A DNA stretch of 64,000 nucleotides, from positions 992,001 through 1,056,000 of the forward strand of contig NZ_JAMZDX010000002.1 in NCBI RefSeq assembly GCF_024172095.1, given 5' to 3'. This DNA comes from Kitasatospora cinereorecta (lineage in GTDB: Bacteria; Actinomycetota; Actinomycetes; Streptomycetales; Streptomycetaceae). Made by a program: the position numbers and the translations under genes. The notes under the pieces were generated by a model that saw only the letters and a list, made by a program, of their open reading frames with translations, was not told the origin of the DNA and made no database searches. This document shows, in pieces, positions 52,044 to 60,224 of the stretch; position 1 is the first letter of the stretch, and every line of letters begins with the position of its first letter.

Positions 52044-52529
52044 CTAGTGGTCGTGCGGCACCCCAGCCCAGTTCCCGGCCGGCACAACCGCGAGTGCCCG
52101 CACCGTCAGGTCGGGGCTGTGCCGGAAGTGCAGCGTGAACGCGACCCACTGACCGGGCTTCAGCGCCGGGGGACGCGGGATCAGCAGGTCCGCGCCCTCC
52201 GGGGACATCCGCAGCTCGCCGCGGGCCGGGACGGCCAGGGACGCGGCCGGCGCCCAGCTTCCCGCCGCCCCTCGGTGGAGGTGCTGTTTCAGCGCGACCG
52301 CACCGCCCGGCTCCCAGGAGGCCCCGGTCAGCTCGTCCGGTACGTCGCCCGGGTTGCGCAGGGTGAAGAACGCGGCGGTCGCCGACTCGGTCACCGGTAC
52401 GAGGATCCGCCCCTCGGCCGCCTCGACGGGCTCCGGCCGCCCGGCCCGGCCGGCAGCGGTCCAGCCGCACAGCAGCACCAGCGCCGCGGCCGCGGCGGCG
52501 AGCGGCACAACGGCCGCGGTCCGGCTCAC
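52044..52529 (-). CDS. PCu(A)C-like copper chaperone with altered metal motif
   Basis: A 161-residue exported or anchored protein with an N-terminal hydrophobic segment (AAVVPLAAAAAALVLLCGW). The cupredoxin-like domain resembles PCu(A)C: 'ATAAFFTLRNPGD', 'KQHLHRG', 'LAVPARGELRMSPEGADLLI' and 'LKPGQWVAFTLHF'. In classical PCu(A)C the ligands are HM...M...HxM. Here QHLHR replaces the first pair and GADLL replaces the final HxM, though a C-terminal HDH is present. GTG 52529 overlaps the stop of the ATPase gene. It may bind copper differently or serve as an assembly factor. Confidence 0.75.
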   Translation of the reverse strand: MSRTAAVVPLAAAAAALVLLCGWTAAGRAGRPEPVEAAEGRILVPVTESATAAFFTLRNPGDVPDELTGASWEPGGAVALKQHLHRGAAGSWAPAASLAVPARGELRMSPEGADLLIPRPPALKPGQWVAFTLHFRHSPDLTVRALAVVPAGNWAGVPHDH

Positions 52530-54757
52530 CGTGTCCGCCGGGAAGCAGGCGCGGGCTGCCAGCTGCGCAGCCGCAGGCTGTTGCCGACCACCAGGAGCGA
52601 ACTGGCCGACATCGCGGCGGCCGCGAGCATCGGGTTGAGCAGGCCGACGGCCGCCAGCGGCATCAGGACGGCGTTGTAGCCGAACGCCCAGACGAGGTTG
52701 GTACGGATCGTGGCCGAGGTCCGCCGGGCGAGGCGCATCGCGACCACCACGGCGTCGATGTCGCCGCGCACCAGGGTCAGCCCCGCCGCGCCGATCGCCG
52801 CGTCCGAGCCCGAGGCCACCGCGATGCCGAGGTCCGCCGAGGCGAGTGCGCCCGCGTCGTTGACGCCGTCGCCGACCATCGCCACCGTACGGCCCGCGGC
52901 GCGCAGTTCGGCCACCACCTCGGCCTTGCGCTCGGGGGAGACGCCGGCGTGCACCGCGGCGATGCCGAGCTCGGCGGCGACGGCATGGGCCGGTCCTGCT
53001 CGGTCGCCGGTCAGCAGGACCGGCTCCAGCCCCAGGCCGCGCAGCTGTCGTACGGCCCGCCAACTGCCGGACCTCACCGTGTCGCCGAGCGTCAGTACGG
53101 CCACCGGGCGACCGTCCAGCTCCACGACCGCGGCGGTGCGGCCCTGGGACTCCGCGTCGGCGAGGGCGTCCCGCAGTGCGTCGAGCGCTCCGCGAACGGC
53201 GTCCGGGCGGACGACCCGTACCGTCCGGCCCTCGACCGAGCCCCGGACGCCTACGCCCGCGCCGGCCGCGAACCCGGTGACCGGCGGCAGCTCCTCCCCG
53301 CAGCGCTGCCGCGCCGCCGCGGTGACGGCGCGGGCGATCGGGTGCTCGGAGCCGTGCTCGACGGCGCCGGCCAGCCGCAGCAGGTCGGTGGCGTCCTCGC
53401 CCGGTGCCGCGGTGATCCCGGTCAGCTCCATCCGGCCGGTGGTCAGCGTGCCGGTCTTGTCGAGGAGGACGGTGTCGACCCGGCGCAGGCTCTCCAGCAC
53501 CTCGGGCCCGCGGACCAGTACGCCCAGTTCGGCACCGCGACCGGTCGCCGCCAGCAGCGCCGTCGGCGTCGCGAGTCCGAGCGCGCAAGGGCACGCCACC
53601 ACCACCACGGCGACGGCCGCGGTGACCGCCGCCTGCGGATCCGCGCCCGCACCGAGCCAGAAGCCGAGGACGCTCACGGCCACCGCCAGCACGGCCGGCA
53701 CGAACACTCCGGCGACGGCATCGGCGATCCGCTGCGCCTTGGCCTTCCCGGCCTGCGCATCCGCCACCAGGGCGGTGATCGCGGCAAGGCGGGAGTCCGC
53801 GCCGACCGCGGTGGCGCGGACGACGAGCGCGCCGCCGACGTTCAGCGTCCCCCCGGCGACCGGGTCACCGGGGCCGACCTCGACCGGTACGCTCTCGCCG
53901 GTCAGCAGGCTCGAATCGAGGGCCGAGGCCCCCTCGACGACCACCCCGTCCGTGGCGACCCGCTCGCCGGGCCGCACCACGAACTCCCGGCCGGGGAGCA
54001 ACTGCCCGATCGGAACCCGGCGTTCGACGCCGTCCTCGCGGATGCACACGTCCTTCGCGGCGAGGTCGGCCAGCGCCCGCAGCGCGGATCCGCCGCGTCG
54101 CCGGGCCCGGCCCTCCAGCAGCCGCCCGGCGAGGACGAACACCGGGACACCGACGGCGGCCTCCAGGTACACATGGGCGCCACCGCCGCCACCGGCGGTG
54201 AGCGAGAACGGCATCCGCATGCCGATCCCGCCCGCGCCACCGAGGAACAGCGCGTACGCCGACCAGCCGAACGACGCCACGACGCCCAGGCTCACCAGGG
54301 TGTCCATGGTGGCGGTCGCCTGGCGAAGTCCGTGCCAGGCCCGCCGGTGGAAGCCGTACGAGCCCCAGGTCACCACCGGCAGGGCGAGCGCGAAGCACAC
54401 CCACTGCCACGCGGGGAACTGCAGCGACGGCACCATCGACAGCAGCAGGACCGGCCCGGCCAGGGCGGCGGTCATCACCAGCCGCACGCGGTCGCCCCCG
54501 TCCTCGGCCGGATCCGGCCCCTCGGGCTGCTCGGCCACCGGCGCCGCGGTGCAGCCGGCCCGCTCGACCGCGGCGACCAGCTCCGCCACCGCGACCCGCG
54601 GGGGATGCACGACCCGGGCGCGGCCGGTGGCGAGGTTGACGGACGCGCTGACACCGTCGATCCGGGCGAGGCGCTTCTCGACGCGCGACACGCAGGCCGC
54701 GCACGTCATACCGCCCACCGTCAGATCGGTGGTCACGCTCTCCGCAGCGGCGCTCAC
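52526..54757 (-). CDS. copA: Cu(I)-translocating P1B-type ATPase
   Basis: A 743-residue P-type ATPase. An N-terminal heavy-metal domain carries GGMTCAAC (C19, C22). The membrane CPC motif is in 'VACPCALGLATP', the phosphorylated Asp is in 'LLDKTGTLTTG' and the hinge is 'VGDGVNDAGAL'. The last helices contain 'FGYN' and 'MSASS', the Cu(I)-specific P1B-1 signature. It exports Cu(I) from the cytosol, either for detoxification or, in the slower CopA2/FixI type, to metallate exported enzymes. It overlaps both neighbours by four bases, so it is tightly coupled to the small membrane protein and the PCu(A)C-like gene. Confidence 0.93.
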   Translation of the reverse strand: MSAAAESVTTDLTVGGMTCAACVSRVEKRLARIDGVSASVNLATGRARVVHPPRVAVAELVAAVERAGCTAAPVAEQPEGPDPAEDGGDRVRLVMTAALAGPVLLLSMVPSLQFPAWQWVCFALALPVVTWGSYGFHRRAWHGLRQATATMDTLVSLGVVASFGWSAYALFLGGAGGIGMRMPFSLTAGGGGGAHVYLEAAVGVPVFVLAGRLLEGRARRRGGSALRALADLAAKDVCIREDGVERRVPIGQLLPGREFVVRPGERVATDGVVVEGASALDSSLLTGESVPVEVGPGDPVAGGTLNVGGALVVRATAVGADSRLAAITALVADAQAGKAKAQRIADAVAGVFVPAVLAVAVSVLGFWLGAGADPQAAVTAAVAVVVVACPCALGLATPTALLAATGRGAELGVLVRGPEVLESLRRVDTVLLDKTGTLTTGRMELTGITAAPGEDATDLLRLAGAVEHGSEHPIARAVTAAARQRCGEELPPVTGFAAGAGVGVRGSVEGRTVRVVRPDAVRGALDALRDALADAESQGRTAAVVELDGRPVAVLTLGDTVRSGSWRAVRQLRGLGLEPVLLTGDRAGPAHAVAAELGIAAVHAGVSPERKAEVVAELRAAGRTVAMVGDGVNDAGALASADLGIAVASGSDAAIGAAGLTLVRGDIDAVVVAMRLARRTSATIRTNLVWAFGYNAVLMPLAAVGLLNPMLAAAAMSASSLLVVGNSLRLRSWQPAPASRRTR

Positions 54758-54960
54758 CGGCCCGCTCCCAGGTCGTGGCCGGTCATCCCCGGCATGGTGC
54801 CGCCGGAGTGGCCTGATCCGCCCGTTCCCGGCCCGAGGCCCGGTGCGACCGGGCCGACAGCGTGTCCCACCGCCAAGGCGCCGAGGAACACCAGGACGAG
54901 CAGCAGGGCGAAGCCCGCGAGGACGAGGTACGGCCGGGTGCCCGGCTCCGTTGCTTCCAC
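54754..54960 (-). CDS. Small single-TM protein with His/Met-rich tail
   Basis: A 68-residue protein. One membrane helix (YLVLAGFALLLVLVFLGALA) is followed by a glycine-rich outer tail containing GHSGGTMPGMTGHD. The His/Met pattern suggests copper binding on the outer side. It overlaps the copper ATPase by four bases (ATGA) and could act as a donor, acceptor or regulatory partner. I know no named family. Confidence 0.72.
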   Translation of the reverse strand: MEATEPGTRPYLVLAGFALLLVLVFLGALAVGHAVGPVAPGLGPGTGGSGHSGGTMPGMTGHDLGAGR

Positions 54961-55003
54961 ACTCCAGCAGTCGGAGCCGGGCCGCGGTGAGTTCCCGGAC
55001 CGT

Positions 55004-55669
55004 TCAGGCCGCGCAGCCGACCAAGGACCTGTCCCACCGGTGCGCGGCGGGGCCGGCCGGGACGTCGGGCGGCCGCTCGGCCTCGGCGAGCAGCTTGATC
55101 AGCGCGCTGCGGGCCCGGCTGACCCGGGACCGTACGGTGCCGATCGGGCAGCCGGTGATCTCGGCCGCCTCCTCGTACGGCAGGCCGAGCAGCGTCGTCA
55201 GGACGAAGGCGTCGCGCCGCTCGGCCGGAAGCGCCGCCAACAGGTCGGCCAGCGCCACCCCTTCGTCGAAGCCCGGGAGGCCGCAGGGCTGCGCGCCCTC
55301 GACCGCCGACTGCCAGTCGTCGGTGTCCAGCAGGCGGGGCCGGGCGGCGGCGAACCGGAACCGGTCCGCGACGGTGCGGCGGGCGATCGACAGCAGCCAG
55401 GTCCGGGCGGAGGAGCGGCCCTCGAAGCGCGGAAGGCTGCGCAGCGCCCGCAGGTAGGTGTCCTGGGTGAGGTCGTCGGCGGCCTGCGGCTCACCGCTCA
55501 CGTGCGCGACGTAGCGCCACACGTCACGGCGGGTGGCGCGGACGAACCGCTCGACGGCGGCCGGATCGCCGCTGCGGGCTTCGAGCGCCCACCCGGTGAC
55601 CGTCGCGTCGTCGTGCGGCGAACGGCATCGGGGCGTGCGTGAGCCCGGCAGGGCAGGAGTCAGTGCCAT
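55004..55669 (-). CDS. ECF-type RNA polymerase sigma factor
   Basis: A 221-residue sigma-70 family factor. Region 2 contains 'VERFVRATRRDVWRYVAHVS' and 'DDLTQDTYLRALRSLPRFEG'. Region 4 contains 'LPYEEAAEITGCPIGTVRSR' and 'VSRARSALIKLL'. ATG 55669 has AGAAGGA a few bases upstream. It sits 43 bases upstream of the small Cu-type protein and ATPase, so it may drive this run. No separate anti-sigma factor is obvious. The 261-residue membrane protein upstream is a candidate. From memory, M. tuberculosis SigC links copper acquisition and an isonitrile metabolite. Confidence 0.88.
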   Translation of the reverse strand: MALTPALPGSRTPRCRSPHDDATVTGWALEARSGDPAAVERFVRATRRDVWRYVAHVSGEPQAADDLTQDTYLRALRSLPRFEGRSSARTWLLSIARRTVADRFRFAAARPRLLDTDDWQSAVEGAQPCGLPGFDEGVALADLLAALPAERRDAFVLTTLLGLPYEEAAEITGCPIGTVRSRVSRARSALIKLLAEAERPPDVPAGPAAHRWDRSLVGCAA

Positions 55670-55799
55670 GGGTCCTTCTCGGGAAGGTGGAGGCGGCCGA
55701 GCGGCCGCGGGGACCGTGCCGGGGCGCGCGCCAGTACCGCCGGACCGGGACGGGTACGGCGTTCGAAGGAGGCGGGGCGACCCCGGGAGGGGCGAGCCG

Positions 55800-56585
55800 T
55801 CAGGCGACGGCGGGCACGGTCGGCGGGCCCCGGGACGTGATGGCATGGGCGAGCAGGAGCTCGCGGGGGCGCCGTGCGGAGACGGCACGCAGCGGGCGCA
55901 GGTACGGCCGGTGCGGCGGGCGGGCCGGGCGCAGCAGCAGGAGCAGCGGCGCGAACAGGCGGGTGGCGACGGTGCGGCCGAGCCGGAACACGGCCCGCTC
56001 GCCGGCCGACAGCCACAGGCCCATGAGGAGTGCTGCCAGCAGGTGGGCGGCCAGCATGCCGACGGCGCCGCCGCCGTGGTGGTGCACGGACGTGGTCAGG
56101 GCCGAGGCGGCGTGGTGCGCGTGGGCACCCATGTCCATGCCGGGCATGGATCCGGCGAGGTCGGGCAGGTCGACCAGGTCGACCGTCAGACCCGCGCCGG
56201 ACGCCGACCCCGGGTCGAGACCGGCCGCCTCCACCATCCTCGCCGCCTCGGCGGGGGAGGCGTCATGGCCGTTGCACAGCAGCAGCTGCGCCCACTGCGC
56301 GGCGGTCCCGCCGGTCGGCCGGTCGGCCGCGGTGGCCTGCCCGAGCGAGAACAGCGTGTGCAGGACGGCCTGGACGCCGACGGTCAGCCCGGTCACCAGT
56401 ACCGGTCCGCGCTCGCGGTCGGCGAGCAGCCAGGCGACGCCGGCCGTTCCGGCGAACGCGGCGGCCGGCGGCCACCACGGCAGCGGTGTGCCCGACATCA
56501 GTACGTGGCCGAGCGAGGCGAGCAGCACGCAGACGGCCGCGAACACCGCGGCCCGTCCCGTACGCACAGCTCGTCCCATCGTCAT
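55800..56585 (-). CDS. Multi-pass membrane protein with His/Met-rich loop
   Basis: A 261-residue protein with five or six membrane helices. 'AAVFAAVCVLLASLGHVLMS' and 'AVGMLAAHLLAALLMGLWLS' are two of them. The loop between the last helices contains MPGMDMGAHAHH and SVHHHGG, a strong candidate for copper binding. An earlier loop has 'LLLCNGHDASPAEAARM'. It lies 130 bases upstream of the ECF sigma factor on the same strand. Sensor, transporter or anti-sigma roles are all possible. I do not recognise a named family. Confidence 0.68.
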   Translation of the reverse strand: MTMGRAVRTGRAAVFAAVCVLLASLGHVLMSGTPLPWWPPAAAFAGTAGVAWLLADRERGPVLVTGLTVGVQAVLHTLFSLGQATAADRPTGGTAAQWAQLLLCNGHDASPAEAARMVEAAGLDPGSASGAGLTVDLVDLPDLAGSMPGMDMGAHAHHAASALTTSVHHHGGGAVGMLAAHLLAALLMGLWLSAGERAVFRLGRTVATRLFAPLLLLLRPARPPHRPYLRPLRAVSARRPRELLLAHAITSRGPPTVPAVA

Positions 56586-56873
56586 CGCCGGCTCATCGTC
56601 GCACCTGTCACGCCGTCACTACAGTGCAGGGTCGGCCGGATCCGGGCCCGATGGGTCGGGTACGGCCCATGTGTCACGCATCACGGCGGAAGGCTGGAAC
56701 CGGAGGTCGCGACGGCCCGACTATCGCAGGGGCCCGCTGTGGCAGGCCACCGTCTCCCGCGCGGAACGCCGGAACTGGGGGCGGGCCGACGGCCGGTGTC
56801 GGGGCGTCGGGCGGTACGGAAGGAGCGGGCGTGAGAAACGCCACGCCGTGTCCGCCGGTGGTGCCAACGGCGG

Positions 56874-58820
56874 CTACACCTCGATGTGGGAGCCCATGAT
56901 GATCGTGCGGTCGCGGGGCAGGCCGAAGTACTCGGCGGCGTCGGCCGTGATGTAGGAGGTGGCGACGAACAGCCGCTTGCGCCAGGGCGCCATGGTCGGT
57001 TCCTGGCCGCGCCGGAGTTCGATCGTGGACAGGAAGTAGGACGCCTGGTCGACCTCCACCCGCCCCTCGGTCACGGCCGGGTCGAGCAGCGCGAGCGTGC
57101 CGGGCACGTCCGGGGTCTCCATGTAGCCGAACCGGGCGGTGACGTGGATGATCCCGTCCTCCGCGTAGCCGAGGTCGTCGACCAGGATCCGCCGCTCGGC
57201 CGGGACGCGGGGCACGGTCTCGGTCTCGATGGACAGGATGACGACCTGGTCGTGCCGGACGTGGTTGTGCTCGACGTTGGCCCGCATGGCGAGCGGGGCG
57301 GTCTGCTTGCCCCGGTTGAGGAAGACCGCCGTGCCGGGGACCTTCTGCGCCCGTACCCGGCCGCTGTGCAGGTCGTCGACGAATTCGCGCAGCGAGCCTT
57401 CGTGCCGGCCGCGCTCCGCGGTGACGATCTCGCGGCCGCGCTGCCAGGTCGTCATGACGGTGAACGCGGTGATGCCGATCAGCAGCGGGAGCCAGGCGCC
57501 GTGCAGCAGCTTGGTCGCGTTGGCGGCCACGAACAGCAGGTCGACGAAGAGCAGCACCGTCGCCCCGATGGCGACCAGCCACTTGGGTGTGCCCCAGCGG
57601 GCCCGGGCGACGTAGAAGAACAGCAGGGTGGTGATGGTGATGGTGCCGGTGACCGCCATGCCGAAGGCGAAGGCGAGCGCCGCGGAGCTGCGGAAGGCGA
57701 AGACCAGGGTGAGGACGGAGACCATCAGCAGCCAGTTGATCCACGGGACGTAGATCTGACCCATGGTCGACTCGGAGGTGTACGCGATGCGCAGGCGCGG
57801 CAGGTAGCCGAGCTGGGCGGCCTGGGAGGCGACCGAGTACGCGCCGGTGATCACCGCCTGGGAGGCGATCACGGTGGCGGCGGTGGCCAGCAGGATCATC
57901 GGCCAGCGTCCCCAGCCGGGCACCAGCAGGAAGAACGGGCCGCTGATGTTGGCCGGGTCGGCCAGGATCAGCGCGCCCTGGCCGAGGTAGCTGAGGACGC
58001 AGGCGGGGAAGACCAGGAACAGCCAGCCGCGGGTGATGGAGCGGCGGCCGAAGTGGCCCATGTCGGCGTAGAGCGCCTCGGCGCCGGTGACCGCGAGGAC
58101 GACGGCGGCGAGGGCGAAGAAGGCGGTGCCGAAGTGGCCGAACAGGAAGCCCAGCGCGTAGCTGGGTGACAGGGCCCGGAGGATCTGGGGGTGGTCGGTG
58201 ATGCCGGAGATGCCGCAGGCGCCGATGGCGGTGAACCAGACGATCATCACCGGCCCGAACACCCGGCCGACCGCGGCGGTCCCCCTTCGCTGGACCAGGA
58301 ACAGCACCACGATGATCGCCGCGGTGATCGGCACCACCGCGTCCTCCAGGGACGGTTCGACCACCTTGAGGCCCTCGACGGCGGACAGCACCGAGATCGC
58401 CGGGGTGATCATGCTGTCGCCGAAGAACAGGGACGCGCCGAAGATGCCGAGTGCGGACAGCACGAGGGTCGTTCTTCGCCCTCGTCGGGAGGCCGACCGG
58501 CGCAGCAGGGTGATCAGCGCCATGATGCCGCCCTCGCCGTCGTTGTCGGCGCGCATCGCCAGCAGCACGTACGTGACCAGGACGATGATCACCACGGACC
58601 AGAAGACCAGCGACACCACCCCGTACACGTTCTCCGTGGAGACCGGCACCGGGTGCGGGTCGTCCGGGTTGAACACGGTCTGGAGGGTGTAGATCGGGCT
58701 GGTCCCGATGTCGCCGAAGACCACGCCGAGCGCGCCGACCACGAGCCCGAGGCGCGCCGAGTCGTGCGCGAGCCCGTGGCCGGCTCCCGCCGGCCGGGCG
58801 GCGGAATCGCGATCGGCCAT
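56874..58820 (-). CDS. kup: Kup-family potassium uptake protein
   Basis: A 648-residue KUP/HAK transporter with about 12 membrane helices followed by a cytosolic domain. 'GALGVVFGDIGTSPIYTLQT' is the family signature. 'ADNDGEGGIMALITLLRRSA' and 'FFGDSMITPAISVLSAVEGL' are also diagnostic. Kup proteins import K+ with H+. It is a single-gene unit. A KdpD-type potassium sensor kinase starts 2.8 kb away on the other strand. Confidence 0.93.
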   Translation of the reverse strand: MADRDSAARPAGAGHGLAHDSARLGLVVGALGVVFGDIGTSPIYTLQTVFNPDDPHPVPVSTENVYGVVSLVFWSVVIIVLVTYVLLAMRADNDGEGGIMALITLLRRSASRRGRRTTLVLSALGIFGASLFFGDSMITPAISVLSAVEGLKVVEPSLEDAVVPITAAIIVVLFLVQRRGTAAVGRVFGPVMIVWFTAIGACGISGITDHPQILRALSPSYALGFLFGHFGTAFFALAAVVLAVTGAEALYADMGHFGRRSITRGWLFLVFPACVLSYLGQGALILADPANISGPFFLLVPGWGRWPMILLATAATVIASQAVITGAYSVASQAAQLGYLPRLRIAYTSESTMGQIYVPWINWLLMVSVLTLVFAFRSSAALAFAFGMAVTGTITITTLLFFYVARARWGTPKWLVAIGATVLLFVDLLFVAANATKLLHGAWLPLLIGITAFTVMTTWQRGREIVTAERGRHEGSLREFVDDLHSGRVRAQKVPGTAVFLNRGKQTAPLAMRANVEHNHVRHDQVVILSIETETVPRVPAERRILVDDLGYAEDGIIHVTARFGYMETPDVPGTLALLDPAVTEGRVEVDQASYFLSTIELRRGQEPTMAPWRKRLFVATSYITADAAEYFGLPRDRTIIMGSHIEV

Positions 58821-59103
58821 GGTGATCCTCCTGCGCTGCCGCGGGTCGGGTGGTGCGGGATGTGGCCCGGTGGAGCGGAGACTACCGATCGTTTTGTCCG
58901 ACCGGCGGCAGGCGGCGCCGCTCGTGTGGTGTCGCAGGGTCGGGCCTGCCGGTGCACTCGGCGTCAGCGTTCCGTCAACGCGGGCCCGATCCGCGTAGCC
59001 CCTGCGTCAAGGCCTGGTGCGGTCGAGGGACGGAGACGCTGCACTGGAGCTGCGGGCGGGACCGGCCGAGGTCCTCGCCACCACCGGAAGGAAGCGATGA
59101 GCC

Positions 59104-59307
59104 ATGATCGACCACCAGGTCGTCGCGGGGCCCGCGGACCGCGGACCGCGTGCCGCACGGGAGGACGCGGCACTTCGCAGGCTGCTGAGCGGGACGGTCT
59201 TCGACCCCCGGGCCGTCAGGAGTGCGCAGGAGCCGCAGGACCCTGCGGGTGAGCAGGACAGCCGCCCGGCCGCCCACTGCCGGTATGCCATGTACTACGC
59301 CGACTGA
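59104..59307 (+). CDS. Small hypothetical protein, 67 aa
   Basis: A short ORF with a good ribosome site, GGAAGGAAG, about 9 bases before ATG 59104. An earlier ATG at 59097 in another frame is too close to it. The N-terminal part is charged and helical ('REDAALRRLLSGTVF'). The end is HCRYAMYYAD, an aromatic tail with a single Cys. I do not recognise it. Leader-plus-core architecture is conceivable, but no maturation enzyme is adjacent. Confidence 0.45.
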   Translation: MIDHQVVAGPADRGPRAAREDAALRRLLSGTVFDPRAVRSAQEPQDPAGEQDSRPAAHCRYAMYYAD

Positions 59308-59340
59308 CGTCGCGTCGCCGGATCCACTGCGGAGAGCGCG

Positions 59341-59679
59341 ATGATCACCGAAGGCGGGGCAGCGGACGACCCCCACGAACACGGACTGCGTCACGTTCCG
59401 GTCCGCACCGTCGGAACGGCGCAGGTGCTGCGACTCTTCCGGCACCGCGACGGCAGCCGCTGCGCGGTCGCCTTCAGCACCGCGAAGGCACTGCACGCCC
59501 TGCTGGGGGCCGACCAGGAGTCGGCGGAGCTCACCGAGCCGGCCCTGCGCGAACTCACCGAGCCGCTCGGCGTCCACCACCTGGTCCTCGACCCCGCGCT
59601 CGTCGCACCCCCGGCAGGGACCCGCGGCCGCGTACCGACCGCGTCCGACGCCGAGCGCCGACTGGAGCACCAGCGGTGA
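59341..59679 (+). CDS. SseB/SAV_915-like small protein
   Basis: A 112-residue protein with 'LRLFRHRDGSRCAVAFSTAK' followed by ALHALLG, 'LTEPALRELTEPLGVHHLVL' and 'DPALVAPP'. This resembles the SseB-like SAV_915 family of actinomycetes, of unknown role. ATG start. Its TGA overlaps the GTG start of the Lrp gene, so the two are coupled. The family assignment is from memory and tentative. Confidence 0.6.
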   Translation: MITEGGAADDPHEHGLRHVPVRTVGTAQVLRLFRHRDGSRCAVAFSTAKALHALLGADQESAELTEPALRELTEPLGVHHLVLDPALVAPPAGTRGRVPTASDAERRLEHQR

Positions 59680-60224
59680 CGCGGCACCAGTCCCCGTACC
59701 AGCTCGACGACGTGGACCTCGCCCTGCTGCGCGCCCTGCGCGCCGACGGCCGCACCCGCGCCAGTACGCTCGCCCGCCGCTTCTGCCTCAGCGAGACCGC
59801 GGTCGGTGCCCGACTCCGCAGGCTCGCCGCGAGCGGCGCGCTGACCGCCGTCCGGGCCGAGATCGACCCCGACATCCTGGGCCGTCCGCTCCAGGCGGTG
59901 GTCCGGGTCCGCTACGGCCCCGAACCGCTCGACTTCGACCGCCTGGCCGCCCGCCATCCGGCCGTCCAGTCCGGGCTGGCGCTGGCCGGCGAAGCCGACC
60001 TCGAACTCCAGCTCGCCTGCACCGACCAGCGTGAACTGCACGCCGTCGTCGCCGAACTGCGCCACGCCGGACCCGCCCGCGTCCAGGTGGAACTGGTCCT
60101 GCGCAGGCTCGCGCCCGCGCCGGCGCCCGAGGCCGGCTACGAGCACCCGTCGCCCGATGAGCCCGTGCGCGCCGCGGTCCGCACACCGTCCGGTCCCGTT
60201 CTGAGCAGGAGCACCCCGTCATGA
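59676..60224 (+). CDS. Lrp/AsnC-family transcriptional regulator
   Basis: A 182-residue regulator. The N-terminal HTH is 'LDDVDLALLRALRADGRTRA' and 'RFCLSETAVGARLRRLAASG'. The C-terminal RAM-like ligand domain has 'LQAVVRVRYGPEPLDFDRLA' and 'ALAGEADLELQLACTDQREL'. Proteins of this family sense amino acids. GTG 59676 overlaps the previous stop, and its stop overlaps the lysA-like ATG. It probably controls that decarboxylase in response to lysine or a related ligand. Confidence 0.87.
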   Translation: MTRHQSPYQLDDVDLALLRALRADGRTRASTLARRFCLSETAVGARLRRLAASGALTAVRAEIDPDILGRPLQAVVRVRYGPEPLDFDRLAARHPAVQSGLALAGEADLELQLACTDQRELHAVVAELRHAGPARVQVELVLRRLAPAPAPEAGYEHPSPDEPVRAAVRTPSGPVLSRSTPS

